Shown here in pieces: positions 1-9,024 of a stretch of 64,000 nt of DNA (its first letter is position 1; each line of letters begins with the position of its first letter). The DNA comes from Berkiella sp964594635 (lineage in GTDB: Bacteria > Pseudomonadota > Gammaproteobacteria > Berkiellales > Berkiellaceae). A program made the position numbers and the translations under genes. The notes below the pieces were generated by a model. It did no database searches, was not told the DNA's origin, and saw only the letters and a list, made by a program, of their open reading frames with translations. The stretch is taken from the NCBI GenBank assembly GCA_964594635.1, contig CAZQMV010000002.1, positions 186,001 through 250,000 on the forward strand, read 5' to 3'.

Positions 1-1
1 A

Positions 2-2056
2 CCGATTGCTTCGATGAAAGGGATCGGTGATAAAATCACACAAAAACTTGCCAAGTTAAACATTGTTACCATGGGTGACTTGTTACTGCATTGTCCCTTT
101 CGTTACGAAAACCGCTCACAAATAACGCCCTTACAAGATGTGCGCTCTGACACATTGTGCGTCATTCAGGGAAAAATTGTGCACGCTAAAGCAGAAAAAG
201 GGCGAAAAAAGCGTTGTGTGTTAACGCTACAAGATGAGCAAGGGAGTGTGATACAAGTCGTCTTCTTCCACTATCTGGCCCAAAAAACCTGGGAAATAGG
301 CACTGCTATACGCTGTTATGGGCAAGCAAAACGCCATGGTAGTGTGATGCAAATGGTGCATCCGGAAATGGAATTTATTAAAGATGTGGGATCCCCATTG
401 CCGGCTCACTTAACGCCCGTTTATCCAACCGTTGCAGGCTTGTCGCAAGCGTGGTTGCGAAAAACCATTGAAAAATTATTACAAACCTATCGTCAACGAT
501 TTCAAAATCAAGTCGATGCTTTTGCAAAGGAGCTCTCTTCGATTATCACTATGCAAACCTGGGTTGAGGCATTAAGTGCTGTCCATCAGCCAACAAATGA
601 TACGGATATGGAAGCCTTAACCAGCAAAAAACACCCAGCATTTGCAAGGTTAATTGCAGAAGAATTATTTGCCCATCATGCAAGCCTGGCTAAGCTGCGC
701 CAACAAACGAACGATCATATCGCCAGTAGTTTGCCTCAGAATGAAACCGTGCATCGTTCTTTTATCGACAAACTGCCTTTTGCTCTCACACCAGCGCAAA
801 GCAAAGTTTGGCAAGACATTTCGCACGATTTATCGAAAACGACGCCCATGATGCGCTTAGTTCAAGGCGATGTAGGCTGTGGTAAAACCATTGTGGCAGC
901 CTTAGCGGCATTGCAGGCGATGGCGAATGGCGCACAAGTCGCCATCATGGCGCCCACCGAAATTTTAGCAGAGCAGCATTTAGTGCATTTTACGGGCTGG
1001 TTTGCAGCCCTTGGGTATCGCTGTGAATTGTTGGTCAGTAAATTAAAAGCCAAAGAAAAGCGCAGCATTAAGGAAAATATCACCTTAGGGTTAACGCATG
1101 TCATTATTGGCACGCATGCGCTCTTTCAAGAAGACATCCAGTTTAATAAAGTGGGACTCGTCGTTATCGATGAGCAACATCGTTTTGGTGTGCATCAGCG
1201 GCTGGCTTTACAAGCAAAAGGCTTAAGCGCTAAATTTCCATGCCATCCACATCAATTGATCATGACAGCAACACCGATTCCACGCACGTTAGCGATGAGC
1301 CAATATTCGCATTTAGATATTTCGGTGATCGATAGCTTGCCACCCGGACGACAACCTATTACTACCTTAACGATTTCACAAACTCGCCGCGATGAAATGA
1401 TCGAAAGATTACGTAATATCTGTCAAAAAGGGCAGCAGATCTATTGGGTTTGCGCCTTAATTGAAGAATCAGAGATCTTAACCTGCCAAGCGGCAGAGGC
1501 AGCGGCAGAATTGCTCCAAACAGCTTTGCCGGAATTTCGTATTGGATTAGTGCATGGCCGTATGGACTCTTTAGAAAAAGAAGCCATTATGCAGGCTTTT
1601 TATCGCAACGAGATTGCGATTTTAGTGGCAACCACCGTGATTGAGGTGGGTGTGAATGTGCCAAACGCCACGTTAATGGTCATTGAAAATCCTGAGCGCT
1701 TTGGTTTGGCACAGCTGCATCAATTACGCGGCCGAGTGGGACGTGGCAATGAAGCGAGTTTCTGTATATTGCTCTATGGTAATTTGAGCAGAATGGCCAA
1801 AGAACGTTTACAGATTTTACGCGATAATATTGATGGCTTTATTATTGCCGAAGCCGATTTAGCCTTGCGTGGCCCTGGTGAAATATTAGGTACTCGTCAA
1901 ACAGGAGCGGTGACTTTTAAAGTAGCCGATTTGCAACGTGATCAAGATCTGTTAGAGAAGATCACAGAGCATGCTGCAAGCTTGCAGATGCCAGCTCATC
2001 ATGTGGATCGCCTGATTGCCAAATGGCTGGGTTTTCATGATTATGCGAAGGCGTAA
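2..2056 (+). CDS. recG: ATP-dependent DNA helicase RecG (5' partial)
   Basis: RecG remodels stalled replication forks and branched recombination intermediates in the cytoplasm. Numbering from the first in-window Met (base 14), it shows a Walker A motif GDVGCGKT near residue 285, a DEQH box near 386, the TATPIPRT motif near 418 and QLRGRVGRG near 570. These are the RecG/PriA-type superfamily 2 motifs, and an N-terminal wedge/OB region precedes them. The reading frame stays open upstream of base 14: the codons before it give P-I-A-S-M-K-G-I-G, which fits the conserved RecG N-terminus (…LSSLTGVG in E. coli, from memory). The true start therefore lies outside the window and the gene is truncated at its 5' end. 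The C-terminus looks complete. Confidence 0.95.
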   Translation, partial: PIASMKGIGDKITQKLAKLNIVTMGDLLLHCPFRYENRSQITPLQDVRSDTLCVIQGKIVHAKAEKGRKKRCVLTLQDEQGSVIQVVFFHYLAQKTWEIGTAIRCYGQAKRHGSVMQMVHPEMEFIKDVGSPLPAHLTPVYPTVAGLSQAWLRKTIEKLLQTYRQRFQNQVDAFAKELSSIITMQTWVEALSAVHQPTNDTDMEALTSKKHPAFARLIAEELFAHHASLAKLRQQTNDHIASSLPQNETVHRSFIDKLPFALTPAQSKVWQDISHDLSKTTPMMRLVQGDVGCGKTIVAALAALQAMANGAQVAIMAPTEILAEQHLVHFTGWFAALGYRCELLVSKLKAKEKRSIKENITLGLTHVIIGTHALFQEDIQFNKVGLVVIDEQHRFGVHQRLALQAKGLSAKFPCHPHQLIMTATPIPRTLAMSQYSHLDISVIDSLPPGRQPITTLTISQTRRDEMIERLRNICQKGQQIYWVCALIEESEILTCQAAEAAAELLQTALPEFRIGLVHGRMDSLEKEAIMQAFYRNEIAILVATTVIEVGVNVPNATLMVIENPERFGLAQLHQLRGRVGRGNEASFCILLYGNLSRMAKERLQILRDNIDGFIIAEADLALRGPGEILGTRQTGAVTFKVADLQRDQDLLEKITEHAASLQMPAHHVDRLIAKWLGFHDYAKA

Positions 2057-2128
2057 TTCCAAAACCCTCTTTCCCTTTTCTGATTCGTAGTGCAGACTTA
2101 ATATACGAATGCAGATTAGGGAGTGATC

Positions 2129-3034
2129 ATGCAAAGGAAGTCATTCGACATAATTGGGGCCGAGCTAGGCTGGGGCGCAAAAAACCATTTGGCGCAACTT
2201 GGCTCCAATGCACTCAAAGCCTTTGGTATCGAAAAGGCACTCACGAAGATCCAGCCTTCACTTTCATGGCGTAAAACCCTCACTGCCCTTTTACCCTATC
2301 AACCTGGCATGGCATTAAACTATGCCCAGCGTTTAGAACAGATCCTTGCGTTCAACAATGAATTAGCCAAAGAAGTGCGAGGATCCATACAAGCAGGCCA
2401 TTATCCTTTAGTGTTAGGCGGTGATCATTCGATGGCCGTGGGAACCTGGAGTGGCGCGGCCACTGCTTTAGAAGCAGAAGGTGCATTTGGTTTAATTTGG
2501 ATTGATGCGCATATGGATTCGCACACCCCAGAAACGTCACCGTCACAAGCGATCCATGGTATGCCATTGGCTGCGCTAATGGGCTATGGGGAATCCTCTT
2601 TAACGCATCTTGCGGGTTCAAGCCCCAAATTAGATCCTCGTCATGTGGTACTCATTGGCGTGCGCAGTTTTGAAGAGGGTGAAGCAGCATTATTAAAAAG
2701 CTTAAATGTTACCGTTTATCACATGAGTGATGTGAAAAAGCTTGGGATCAAAACCGTTTTTGAAAAAGCACTACAGCAAGTGACAAATGGCACAAAAGCG
2801 TTTGGTGTGAGTGTGGATCTCGATGGCTTTGATCCAAGCATTGCACCCGGGACGGGCACGCCAGAACCGGATGGTTTGCCTGAAGAGGAAGTCTTACAGG
2901 CGATTAACATGCTTTGCCATCATCCCTTATTTCGTGCTTTAGAAATCGCAGAACTCAATCCAACCAAAGATGTTGATAACAAAACCTTATTGTTAGCGCA
3001 AAAGATCTTAGAAAATGTGGTGATAGATGAATAA
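2129..3034 (+). CDS. rocF: arginase (ureohydrolase family)
   Basis: Hydrolyses L-arginine to ornithine and urea with a binuclear Mn centre. All six expected metal ligands are visible: H100 in GGDHS, D126/H128/D130 in DAHMD, and D230/D232 in DLDGFD, followed by the arginase-type PGTGTPEPDG loop. The protein has 301 residues, normal for the family. A GTG six bases upstream (2123) could also start it, but AGGGA at 2118-2122 is well spaced only for the ATG at 2129. The next gene, ornithine aminotransferase, overlaps it by 8 bases, so the pair forms an arginine-to-glutamate-semialdehyde module. Agmatinase is the main alternative, but the partner gene favours arginase. Confidence 0.9.
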   Translation: MQRKSFDIIGAELGWGAKNHLAQLGSNALKAFGIEKALTKIQPSLSWRKTLTALLPYQPGMALNYAQRLEQILAFNNELAKEVRGSIQAGHYPLVLGGDHSMAVGTWSGAATALEAEGAFGLIWIDAHMDSHTPETSPSQAIHGMPLAALMGYGESSLTHLAGSSPKLDPRHVVLIGVRSFEEGEAALLKSLNVTVYHMSDVKKLGIKTVFEKALQQVTNGTKAFGVSVDLDGFDPSIAPGTGTPEPDGLPEEEVLQAINMLCHHPLFRALEIAELNPTKDVDNKTLLLAQKILENVVIDE

Positions 3035-4229
3035 TCAAGAATGGATCAAATTGGAAAACGAGCGCTGTGCGCATAATTATTACCCATTGCCGGTGGTGCT
3101 GACCAAAGGACAAGGTGCTTGGGTGTGGGACATCGAAGGCAAGCGTTATTTAGATATGATGTCGGCTTATTCGGCTATTAGCCTAGGCCATTCCCATCCT
3201 AAACTGGTTGCGGTGTTAAAAGAACAAGCCGAAAGATTATGTGTGGTTTCGCGTGCTTTTCATGCTGATACCTTATACCCTTTTCTAGAAAAACTATGCA
3301 CTCTTGCCAATATGGATATGGCGCTTCCAATGAACTCTGGCGCAGAAGCGGTGGAAACCGCTTTAAAAGCGGCGCGTCGTTATGGCTATGAGAAAAAAGG
3401 CATTGAAGATGGCAAAGCACAAATTATTGTCGCGAATAATAATTTTCATGGACGCACGATTAGTATTATTAGCTTCTCTACAGAAAAGGCGTATCAAAAA
3501 CACTTTGGTCCTTTAACCCCAGGTTTTGTGAGCATTCCCTTTGGAGATAGTGAAGCACTTAAAAAAGCCATCAATAAAAATACTTGTGCTTTTTTAGTGG
3601 AACCCATTCAGGGAGAATCAGGCATTCAAATTCCACCTCAGGGTTGGCTAAAAGCCTGTGAGAAAATTTGTAAAGAAAATAATGTCCTTTTGATCGTAGA
3701 TGAGATCCAGTCTGGATTAGGTCGCACCGGTAAAATGTTTGCCTATGAGCATGAAAACGTCAAACCTGATGGATTGATTTTAGGAAAAGCACTGGGGGGT
3801 GGGTTATTACCGGTCTCTGCCTTCTTAGCCAACAAAGACGTGATGGACGTTTTTGTTCCGGGTAGCCATGGTTCGACATTTGGTGGCAATCCTTTAGCCG
3901 CAAGAATAGGGAGTGCGGTATTAGATATTCTCAAAGAAGAAAAGATTGTTGAGCGAAGTCATCAACTCGGTGAAGTGCTGCTAAATCTGTTACAAGCTAT
4001 CAAACATCCCTTGATTAAAAATGTGCGGGGAAGAGGTCTTTGGATAGGGGTTGAAATGGATATCAGCAAAGTGCCAGCACGGCGTGTTTGTCAGAGAATG
4101 ATGGAGTTGGGTGTGTTAGTAAAAGAGACGCATGAAACGGTGATCCGTTTTGCGCCTCCTTTGATTATTGAAGAACAAGACTTACATTTTGCAGTTGAAC
4201 AATTTATGCAAGCGCTCAAAAGCGTTTAG
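3027..4229 (+). CDS. rocD: ornithine aminotransferase
   Basis: PLP-dependent class III aminotransferase that converts ornithine and 2-oxoglutarate to glutamate-5-semialdehyde and glutamate. The 400-residue protein carries the cofactor aspartate in IVDEIQSGLGRTG and the Schiff-base lysine in LGKALGGG at about residue 253, both typical of the family. Its start codon overlaps the arginase 3' end by 8 bases, which implies translational coupling and a two-gene arginine-degrading operon. Acetylornithine aminotransferase is a close relative, but the arginase neighbour and the ornithine-aminotransferase-like N-terminus (NNYYPLPV-type sequence, here HNYYPLPVV) support this call. Confidence 0.9.
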   Translation: MNNQEWIKLENERCAHNYYPLPVVLTKGQGAWVWDIEGKRYLDMMSAYSAISLGHSHPKLVAVLKEQAERLCVVSRAFHADTLYPFLEKLCTLANMDMALPMNSGAEAVETALKAARRYGYEKKGIEDGKAQIIVANNNFHGRTISIISFSTEKAYQKHFGPLTPGFVSIPFGDSEALKKAINKNTCAFLVEPIQGESGIQIPPQGWLKACEKICKENNVLLIVDEIQSGLGRTGKMFAYEHENVKPDGLILGKALGGGLLPVSAFLANKDVMDVFVPGSHGSTFGGNPLAARIGSAVLDILKEEKIVERSHQLGEVLLNLLQAIKHPLIKNVRGRGLWIGVEMDISKVPARRVCQRMMELGVLVKETHETVIRFAPPLIIEEQDLHFAVEQFMQALKSV

Positions 4230-4232
4230 TCT

Positions 4233-4727
4233 TTATTTGAAATGATGTTTTGCCATTTCATGTTTGGCCTTGCGTACGGGTACAGGGTTAACCCCAAAAT
4301 GATCGTTCTGAAGTAGTTGCATGCCAGGAATGATCTGCTGCCAAGCTTTAAAGGTATCCGTCCATAATTGAGTCAGTAAACGTGTCCCGGTTACCGATTG
4401 TGCATGTAGGCTTAAATACGGTTTTTGCCAATTCATGCGTGTATAACGATAGAGTGTTTGAGGTTGCTGAGTTAATTGCATCAGGTGGGTGAGCCATCGT
4501 GAATTATCATAAAACGCTTGTTGCAAGGACCATTGTTGCCAAGTGAGATAATCCCACCAGCCTTGCATAAACTGCTGCTGTACACCTTGGAAGCCTTGAA
4601 GCCAATTGGGAGTCATTGGATAAGGATGATAGGGATCATTCACTTTCGTATACCTATCAAATGAGGGAAAAATAACATTCTTCATTAGATTAAAAGGATC
4701 AAAAGGCATTTTAGCATGTAGATTCAT
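4233..4727 (-). CDS. phasin-like protein
   Basis: A 164-residue soluble protein rich in Gln, Trp and Leu, made almost wholly of predicted amphipathic helix. It has the spacing of aromatic and Gln residues seen in phasins, which coat polyhydroxyalkanoate granules. No signal peptide or membrane helix is visible. A GGGAAA ribosome site precedes the start. It converges on rocD (three bases between the stop codons) and diverges from the EamA transporter. No PHA synthase or depolymerase is in the window, so granule coating is inference. It could be an unrelated helical protein. Confidence 0.45.
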   Translation of the reverse strand: MNLHAKMPFDPFNLMKNVIFPSFDRYTKVNDPYHPYPMTPNWLQGFQGVQQQFMQGWWDYLTWQQWSLQQAFYDNSRWLTHLMQLTQQPQTLYRYTRMNWQKPYLSLHAQSVTGTRLLTQLWTDTFKAWQQIIPGMQLLQNDHFGVNPVPVRKAKHEMAKHHFK

Positions 4728-4815
4728 GATTTTTTCCCAGCAAATTTTTTAAGAGCGACTACCTTCTAAGTCTAATCTAAGTTTGCATTGCAGCAATTGA
4801 TATTATATCCGCTGC

Positions 4816-5790
4816 ATGCAAAAACAGCAGAGGATCTATCCATTGAATGTAGCGGGTGCTTATATTTTATTGGCTTTAGCGCAAGCGGCCATTGCTATTA
4901 ATGTTGTGGTGGGTAAATTTGTTCTTGAGCAAGAAATGCCCATTTTTCTCTTTTTAGGTATCCGCTTTTTGCTCAGTAGCATCATCTTAAGTGCCATGAT
5001 GCTTATCGGGAAGGGGCAGATATTAGCGCCAACTCATCCAGCAGGACAGCTGCAAAAAAAAGATTGGCTTTTTTTAGTAGGCCAGGCAGTGACTGGTGGA
5101 TTTTTATTTAATTACTTATTCTTTCGGGGCATAGAATCGACCACTGCCACCTCTGCTGGAATTATTAGCAGCACATTACCCGCTTTTCTTGCTGTTTCAG
5201 CTTATGTTTTTTTAGGTGAGAAAATCACAACGCATAAATTGATTGGCATTTTGTTAGCAATTGCTGGCATTGTGGTGATCAGCTTGGACAATAGCACGGA
5301 TCCCAATGCGATCACCGGCAGCTTTTGGGGAGATTTTTTGGTTTTATTAGCTATATTTCCTGAAGCACTTTATTCCATATTTAATAAATGCATTAGCCAT
5401 CGAGTCATGCCGCTTGGCAGTGCTTTTATTGTCAATTGGCTGATTTTTTTAATGATATTACCTCTATCGATTAGCACGCTACAAACAGTGAACTTAAACG
5501 ATTTTCCTGCATTTTATTGGGGTTTGATCGGGCTTGGCAGTTTGTGTGGAGCATTTTTTTATTGGGCATGGGGACAAGGACTACAAGTGGTGCCAGCAAG
5601 TACCGCTGCTATTTTTGGTAGTGTACTGCCGGTTGTGACTTCACTATTGGGCTATTGGTATTTGAGTGAGCGATTTGGTTGGTATGATTTAGGTGGGATG
5701 CTGCTCGTTTTTCTATCTATTTGCATTGGCGTTGAGAAGTATAGTGATAAGAAAAAGGGGGCATTACCGTCGGCGTGCAGACCTTCTTGA
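4816..5790 (+). CDS. EamA/DMT-family transporter
   Basis: Inner-membrane protein of 324 residues with about ten hydrophobic helices arranged as two EamA halves (roughly 15-160 and 175-310), as in drug/metabolite transporters such as RhaT and YdcZ relatives. Conserved features include the T-x-A-x-S-A-G-I-I segment before helix 4 and the PVxTSLLGYWYLSERF segment near the C-terminus. The substrate cannot be read from sequence; amino-acid or metabolite efflux is usual. No clear Shine-Dalgarno precedes the start, and an AT-rich promoter-like stretch lies directly upstream. A strong hairpin terminator follows. Confidence 0.85.
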   Translation: MQKQQRIYPLNVAGAYILLALAQAAIAINVVVGKFVLEQEMPIFLFLGIRFLLSSIILSAMMLIGKGQILAPTHPAGQLQKKDWLFLVGQAVTGGFLFNYLFFRGIESTTATSAGIISSTLPAFLAVSAYVFLGEKITTHKLIGILLAIAGIVVISLDNSTDPNAITGSFWGDFLVLLAIFPEALYSIFNKCISHRVMPLGSAFIVNWLIFLMILPLSISTLQTVNLNDFPAFYWGLIGLGSLCGAFFYWAWGQGLQVVPASTAAIFGSVLPVVTSLLGYWYLSERFGWYDLGGMLLVFLSICIGVEKYSDKKKGALPSACRPS

Positions 5791-5819
5791 AGAACGAACG
5801 GTTAAAACAAGCCCCCGCA

Positions 5820-5871
5820 ATGCTCTTCTTAATTTGCTTTTATCAAATTAATTTGAGCATCGTTTTTTTTT
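5820..5871 (+). terminator. rho-independent terminator
   Basis: Arms at 5820-5836 and 5844-5860 pair over 17 positions with only a three-base internal loop, around a 7-base loop. They are followed by CG and a run of about nine T (5863-5871). It terminates the EamA transporter and runs into the stop codon of the converging rubredoxin reductase gene. Confidence 0.85.
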
Positions 5872-7048
5872 ATCGGCGCTCGTTTTGAGAAACATTAGCC
5901 ATAAGCGCTGCCTGATATTCTTGGCGTTTTGCTAAATAGGAGCCAGATAGTGCAAATCCTTGTAAAACACCCTGTTTATCATAAAAAAGTCCTTGGTAAT
6001 GATTATCTTGATTTTCAAACTGCCAGGTACCTTCACAGCCTTGTTTAGGTGGGGAAACAAGAATAGGGTAGCAATCGACTTTTAATGAAATGGGTAAATT
6101 GGGCAAGATTGCTTTGGTCGGTTTGCCACACAGCGTTTGTGCAAGTGCACGGGCAGAAGATAAGATGGGGGCCACATATTGACGGCAGACACCAGCAATT
6201 TCAGCGCAATCACCTAATGCGTAATGATTGGCGACACTACATTCTAGATTATCATTCACAACAATCCCTTGATTAACCGCTAAGCCCGCATCAAGCGCGA
6301 TAGCCACGTTCGGCGTGAGCCCAATTGCAATTAAGACTGCATCGGATTGCAAGGTGTTGTCATTGGACAGGCTTAAATGGCAAGTGTTCTCAAGTTGGGT
6401 TGCAGCAGTGACTTGGTTTTGGGTGTGAAACGAGACTCCTTTATCAGTTAACGCTTCTTTAAGTGCATGACCGATGGGTTCTGGCACTAGGCCAAATAAT
6501 GGATAGGGATCTAGCGTGACAACGTTAATGGATAAGTGGCTTTTGGTAAAATCATGCGCAAATTCACAGCCAACCAAACCACTGCCAATAATCGTTAATT
6601 GTTGCCATGTATCGATTGCCTTTTTAAAACGCGCATAATCCATCAAGCTATTGATGCGATAGTGCGAAGGTAATGATTCAAGCATTGGCAAAGGTCTTGG
6701 TTTAGCGCCATTAGCAAAAACACATTTTTGATAATGAATAGAAACGGTTTCTTCTGGTGTTTGCACCGTGATGGTTTGTGTTGTGGTGTTCATTGCCGTG
6801 ACATTTGAAAATGTCATGATGGTGGCATTTAATTGGGTTTGTAATACAGCGATATCGGTAATAATTAAATCGCTAGCAGATTTTCCTTGTTGAAAGGCCG
6901 TGGACAATAGCGGTTTTGAATAAAAATGACCATCGTCTTGTGTGATTAAAATCAACGGTGTGAGGGTGTCGTTTTTACGAAACTCTTTGGCGACACTGAT
7001 ACCTGCTAAACCTGTGCCAATAATAATAATGGGGAGTGGATTTGTCAT
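5870..7048 (-). CDS. rubredoxin-NAD(+) reductase-like FAD oxidoreductase
   Basis: A 392-residue pyridine-nucleotide-disulfide oxidoreductase with an N-terminal FAD-binding GTGLAG motif (about residues 11-16), a second NAD-binding GSGLVGCEF motif near 150, and a C-terminal GDCAE flavin motif. The N-terminal block with FYSKPLLSTAF closely matches Pseudomonas-type rubredoxin reductases, which pass electrons from NADH to rubredoxin. The redox CxxC of disulfide reductases is absent, as expected for this group. No rubredoxin gene is visible in the window, so the partner must lie elsewhere or the donor role has changed. It diverges from ubiA, as related genes do near ubiA in Pseudomonas (from memory). 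Confidence 0.8.
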   Translation of the reverse strand: MTNPLPIIIIGTGLAGISVAKEFRKNDTLTPLILITQDDGHFYSKPLLSTAFQQGKSASDLIITDIAVLQTQLNATIMTFSNVTAMNTTTQTITVQTPEETVSIHYQKCVFANGAKPRPLPMLESLPSHYRINSLMDYARFKKAIDTWQQLTIIGSGLVGCEFAHDFTKSHLSINVVTLDPYPLFGLVPEPIGHALKEALTDKGVSFHTQNQVTAATQLENTCHLSLSNDNTLQSDAVLIAIGLTPNVAIALDAGLAVNQGIVVNDNLECSVANHYALGDCAEIAGVCRQYVAPILSSARALAQTLCGKPTKAILPNLPISLKVDCYPILVSPPKQGCEGTWQFENQDNHYQGLFYDKQGVLQGFALSGSYLAKRQEYQAALMANVSQNERR

Positions 7049-7125
7049 CGTTTAGAGCACCGTCACTATGTTATGATTGAGAATATCGATACTTTATGAG
7101 TTAAATGAATTTCTAAATAATTTCC

Positions 7126-7998
7126 ATGGCGATTTTAGCACACCTTTCCCAGCGTTTGTACCATTATGGCCTTTTGATGCGCTTTCACCGCCCCATTGGC
7201 ACTTTACTGCTTCTGTGGCCTACGCTCATGGCATTATGGTTGGCAACCGATGGTCATCCACCACCTTATTTAGTTTGCATTTTCACAGCAGGTGTCATCG
7301 TGATGCGCGCCGCCGGGTGTGTGATTAATGATTATGCTGACAGAGATTTTGATGGACATGTTAAGCGCACCAACACAAGGCCATTAGTGACAGGAGCGGT
7401 TTCTGCTGCTGAAGCCTTAATGCTTTTTGTGCTACTGCTGTTGCTGGCTTTCGTGCTGGTTTGTTTCACTAATCAAGAAACTATCTGGCTATCAACAGGT
7501 GCCTTGAGTCTTGCAACAACTTATCCGTTTATGAAACGTTATACTCATTTTCCGCAAGTGGTATTAGGCGCAGCATATGGTTTTGCGATCCCCATGGCTT
7601 ATAGCGCATGTAAACAGCCGCTTTCAATGGATTGTTGGTTGCTTTATAGCGCGACTCTCTTGTGGGCGATAGCGTATGACACACTCTATGCCATGGTTGA
7701 TAAAGACGATGATCTAAAAATTGGAGTAAAATCAACAGCGATCGCTTTTGGCCGTTACGATAGCTTGATGGTGTGGATTTGTCATGTAACCATGCTGAGT
7801 CTGTTGATTGTTCTAGGTTACATGCTCGCCAGGGGTTATCTATTTTTTGTTGGCATTGGTGCGGCCTTTTTCTTCGCGTGTTACCAGCAATGGTTGATTA
7901 GAACGCGTGACAAAGCCGCTTTTTTTCAAGCGTTTTTAAACAACCAATGGCTAGGATGTGCGTTATTTGCGGGAACCTTTCTCGACTTTTGGAGCTAA
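7126..7998 (+). CDS. ubiA: 4-hydroxybenzoate octaprenyltransferase
   Basis: Integral membrane prenyltransferase that attaches the polyprenyl chain to 4-hydroxybenzoate in ubiquinone biosynthesis. Both Asp-rich motifs are present: NDYADRDFD (about residues 66-74), followed by the RTxxRPL block, and YDTLYAMVDKDDD (about 185-197). The protein has 290 residues and 8-9 hydrophobic helices, as in E. coli UbiA. The first plausible Met is at 7126; no strong ribosome site precedes it. The 3' end overlaps the convergent znuA by 36 bases. It supplies the quinone pool used by respiration. Confidence 0.93.
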   Translation: MAILAHLSQRLYHYGLLMRFHRPIGTLLLLWPTLMALWLATDGHPPPYLVCIFTAGVIVMRAAGCVINDYADRDFDGHVKRTNTRPLVTGAVSAAEALMLFVLLLLLAFVLVCFTNQETIWLSTGALSLATTYPFMKRYTHFPQVVLGAAYGFAIPMAYSACKQPLSMDCWLLYSATLLWAIAYDTLYAMVDKDDDLKIGVKSTAIAFGRYDSLMVWICHVTMLSLLIVLGYMLARGYLFFVGIGAAFFFACYQQWLIRTRDKAAFFQAFLNNQWLGCALFAGTFLDFWS

Positions 7999-8949
7999 AC
8001 AGTCGTGGATGGTTTTACCTAATGCGAATAAGGTTTTCTCATAATGATCGGGGCCTTTATCGATGTGTACTCCTAAAGGATCAAGTTCTCTGATTTGTAC
8101 CAGTTGATTACCCAAGCTGTTTTCAATGATCCGTTCGCTAAATTCGGTTTCTTTAAAAATACATTTCACTCCACGTGCTTTGATCAGCTCTTTAATTTGA
8201 GCGAGTCCATGAGCACTTAACGGTACGTGCGGGTTAATCACCATGGTGCCAACCGCTTTTAAATCAAATTCTTTTTCAAAATATTGATAACCATCGTGGT
8301 ACACAAGATAAGGTTCCGATTGAACGCTAGCCAATAACCCTTGTAAGTTTGATTTTAAAAACTTGAGCCGTTGCAGGGTTTTTTGCGCATTGGCTTGATA
8401 CTGTTTCGCGTGTTGAGGATCAACTTTGCTTAAACGTTCGGCGATTGTTTTAACAATCATTTGTGCATTGGTATTGGATAACCAAAGATGCGGATCGACA
8501 TCACCATGCGCGCCGTGGTCGTGGTCATGTCCATGCCCATGCCCATGCCCATGAGGATCTTCTGGATCACTATGTTGCCATTCGCGGCCTTCACGCAAAG
8601 GTAATTTAACCAGGTTATCTAAGCTTTGAATTTCAATAAAACCGAATGAAGGCGAAAGGGATGAGAGCGGTTTTTGCATAAACATTTCAAGCGAGGGACC
8701 TACCCAAACAATCAGGGAGGCTTCCTTTAAGGTTTTGAGGGTTGAAGGTTTCAACTGAAAAGTATGAGGAGAGGCACCATCAGGTAACAGCAACTCAGGA
8801 ACGCCAACCCCTTCCATCACACTTGCCACCAATGAATGAATGGGTTTTAAGGTCACCGCGACTTTAGGGACGTCAGCTATTGCTGCGGGGGTTGCACACC
8901 AGTAAACCAGGGCAAGGATGCCAACAAATCGATTAAAAAGCCAAGCCAT
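7963..8949 (-). CDS. znuA: zinc ABC transporter substrate-binding protein ZnuA
   Basis: Periplasmic Zn(II) receptor of the cluster 9 (A-1) binding proteins, 328 residues. It has a signal peptide (hydrophobic residues 5-24, likely cleaved after AIA), the first metal His in the GASPHTF segment, and a His/Asp-rich low-complexity loop at about residues 120-150 containing repeated G-H pairs, followed by VDPHLWLS. Two further conserved metal-site regions, INPHVPLSAHG and FKETEFS, lie in the C-terminal lobe. It is divergent from znuC-znuB across 75 bases, the classic znuA/znuCB layout normally controlled by Zur. Confidence 0.95.
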   Translation of the reverse strand: MAWLFNRFVGILALVYWCATPAAIADVPKVAVTLKPIHSLVASVMEGVGVPELLLPDGASPHTFQLKPSTLKTLKEASLIVWVGPSLEMFMQKPLSSLSPSFGFIEIQSLDNLVKLPLREGREWQHSDPEDPHGHGHGHGHDHDHGAHGDVDPHLWLSNTNAQMIVKTIAERLSKVDPQHAKQYQANAQKTLQRLKFLKSNLQGLLASVQSEPYLVYHDGYQYFEKEFDLKAVGTMVINPHVPLSAHGLAQIKELIKARGVKCIFKETEFSERIIENSLGNQLVQIRELDPLGVHIDKGPDHYEKTLFALGKTIHDCLAPKVEKGSRK

Positions 8950-8971
8950 AGGGTTTCCTGTTTGAGGATGT

Positions 8972-9002
8972 GGTGTAATACTAGACGTTCAAAGTATACA
9001 CC
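8972..9002. promoter_or_regulatory. candidate Zur operator between znuA and znuC
   Basis: An imperfect inverted repeat with GGTGTA at 8972-8977 and TACACC at 8997-9002, and partial symmetry inside the arms, lies between the divergent znuA and znuC starts. The location is what a Zur site would occupy. The sequence is only loosely like the enterobacterial Zur box, so the call rests mainly on context. Confidence 0.35.
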
Positions 9003-9024
9003 ATCGGTCATTGTGCAAAAAGTC

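Noticed and set aside
8500..8560. CATGCC-type tandem repeats resembling a CRISPR or mobile repeat
   Set aside because: They encode the His-rich metal loop of ZnuA in frame and have no spacers.
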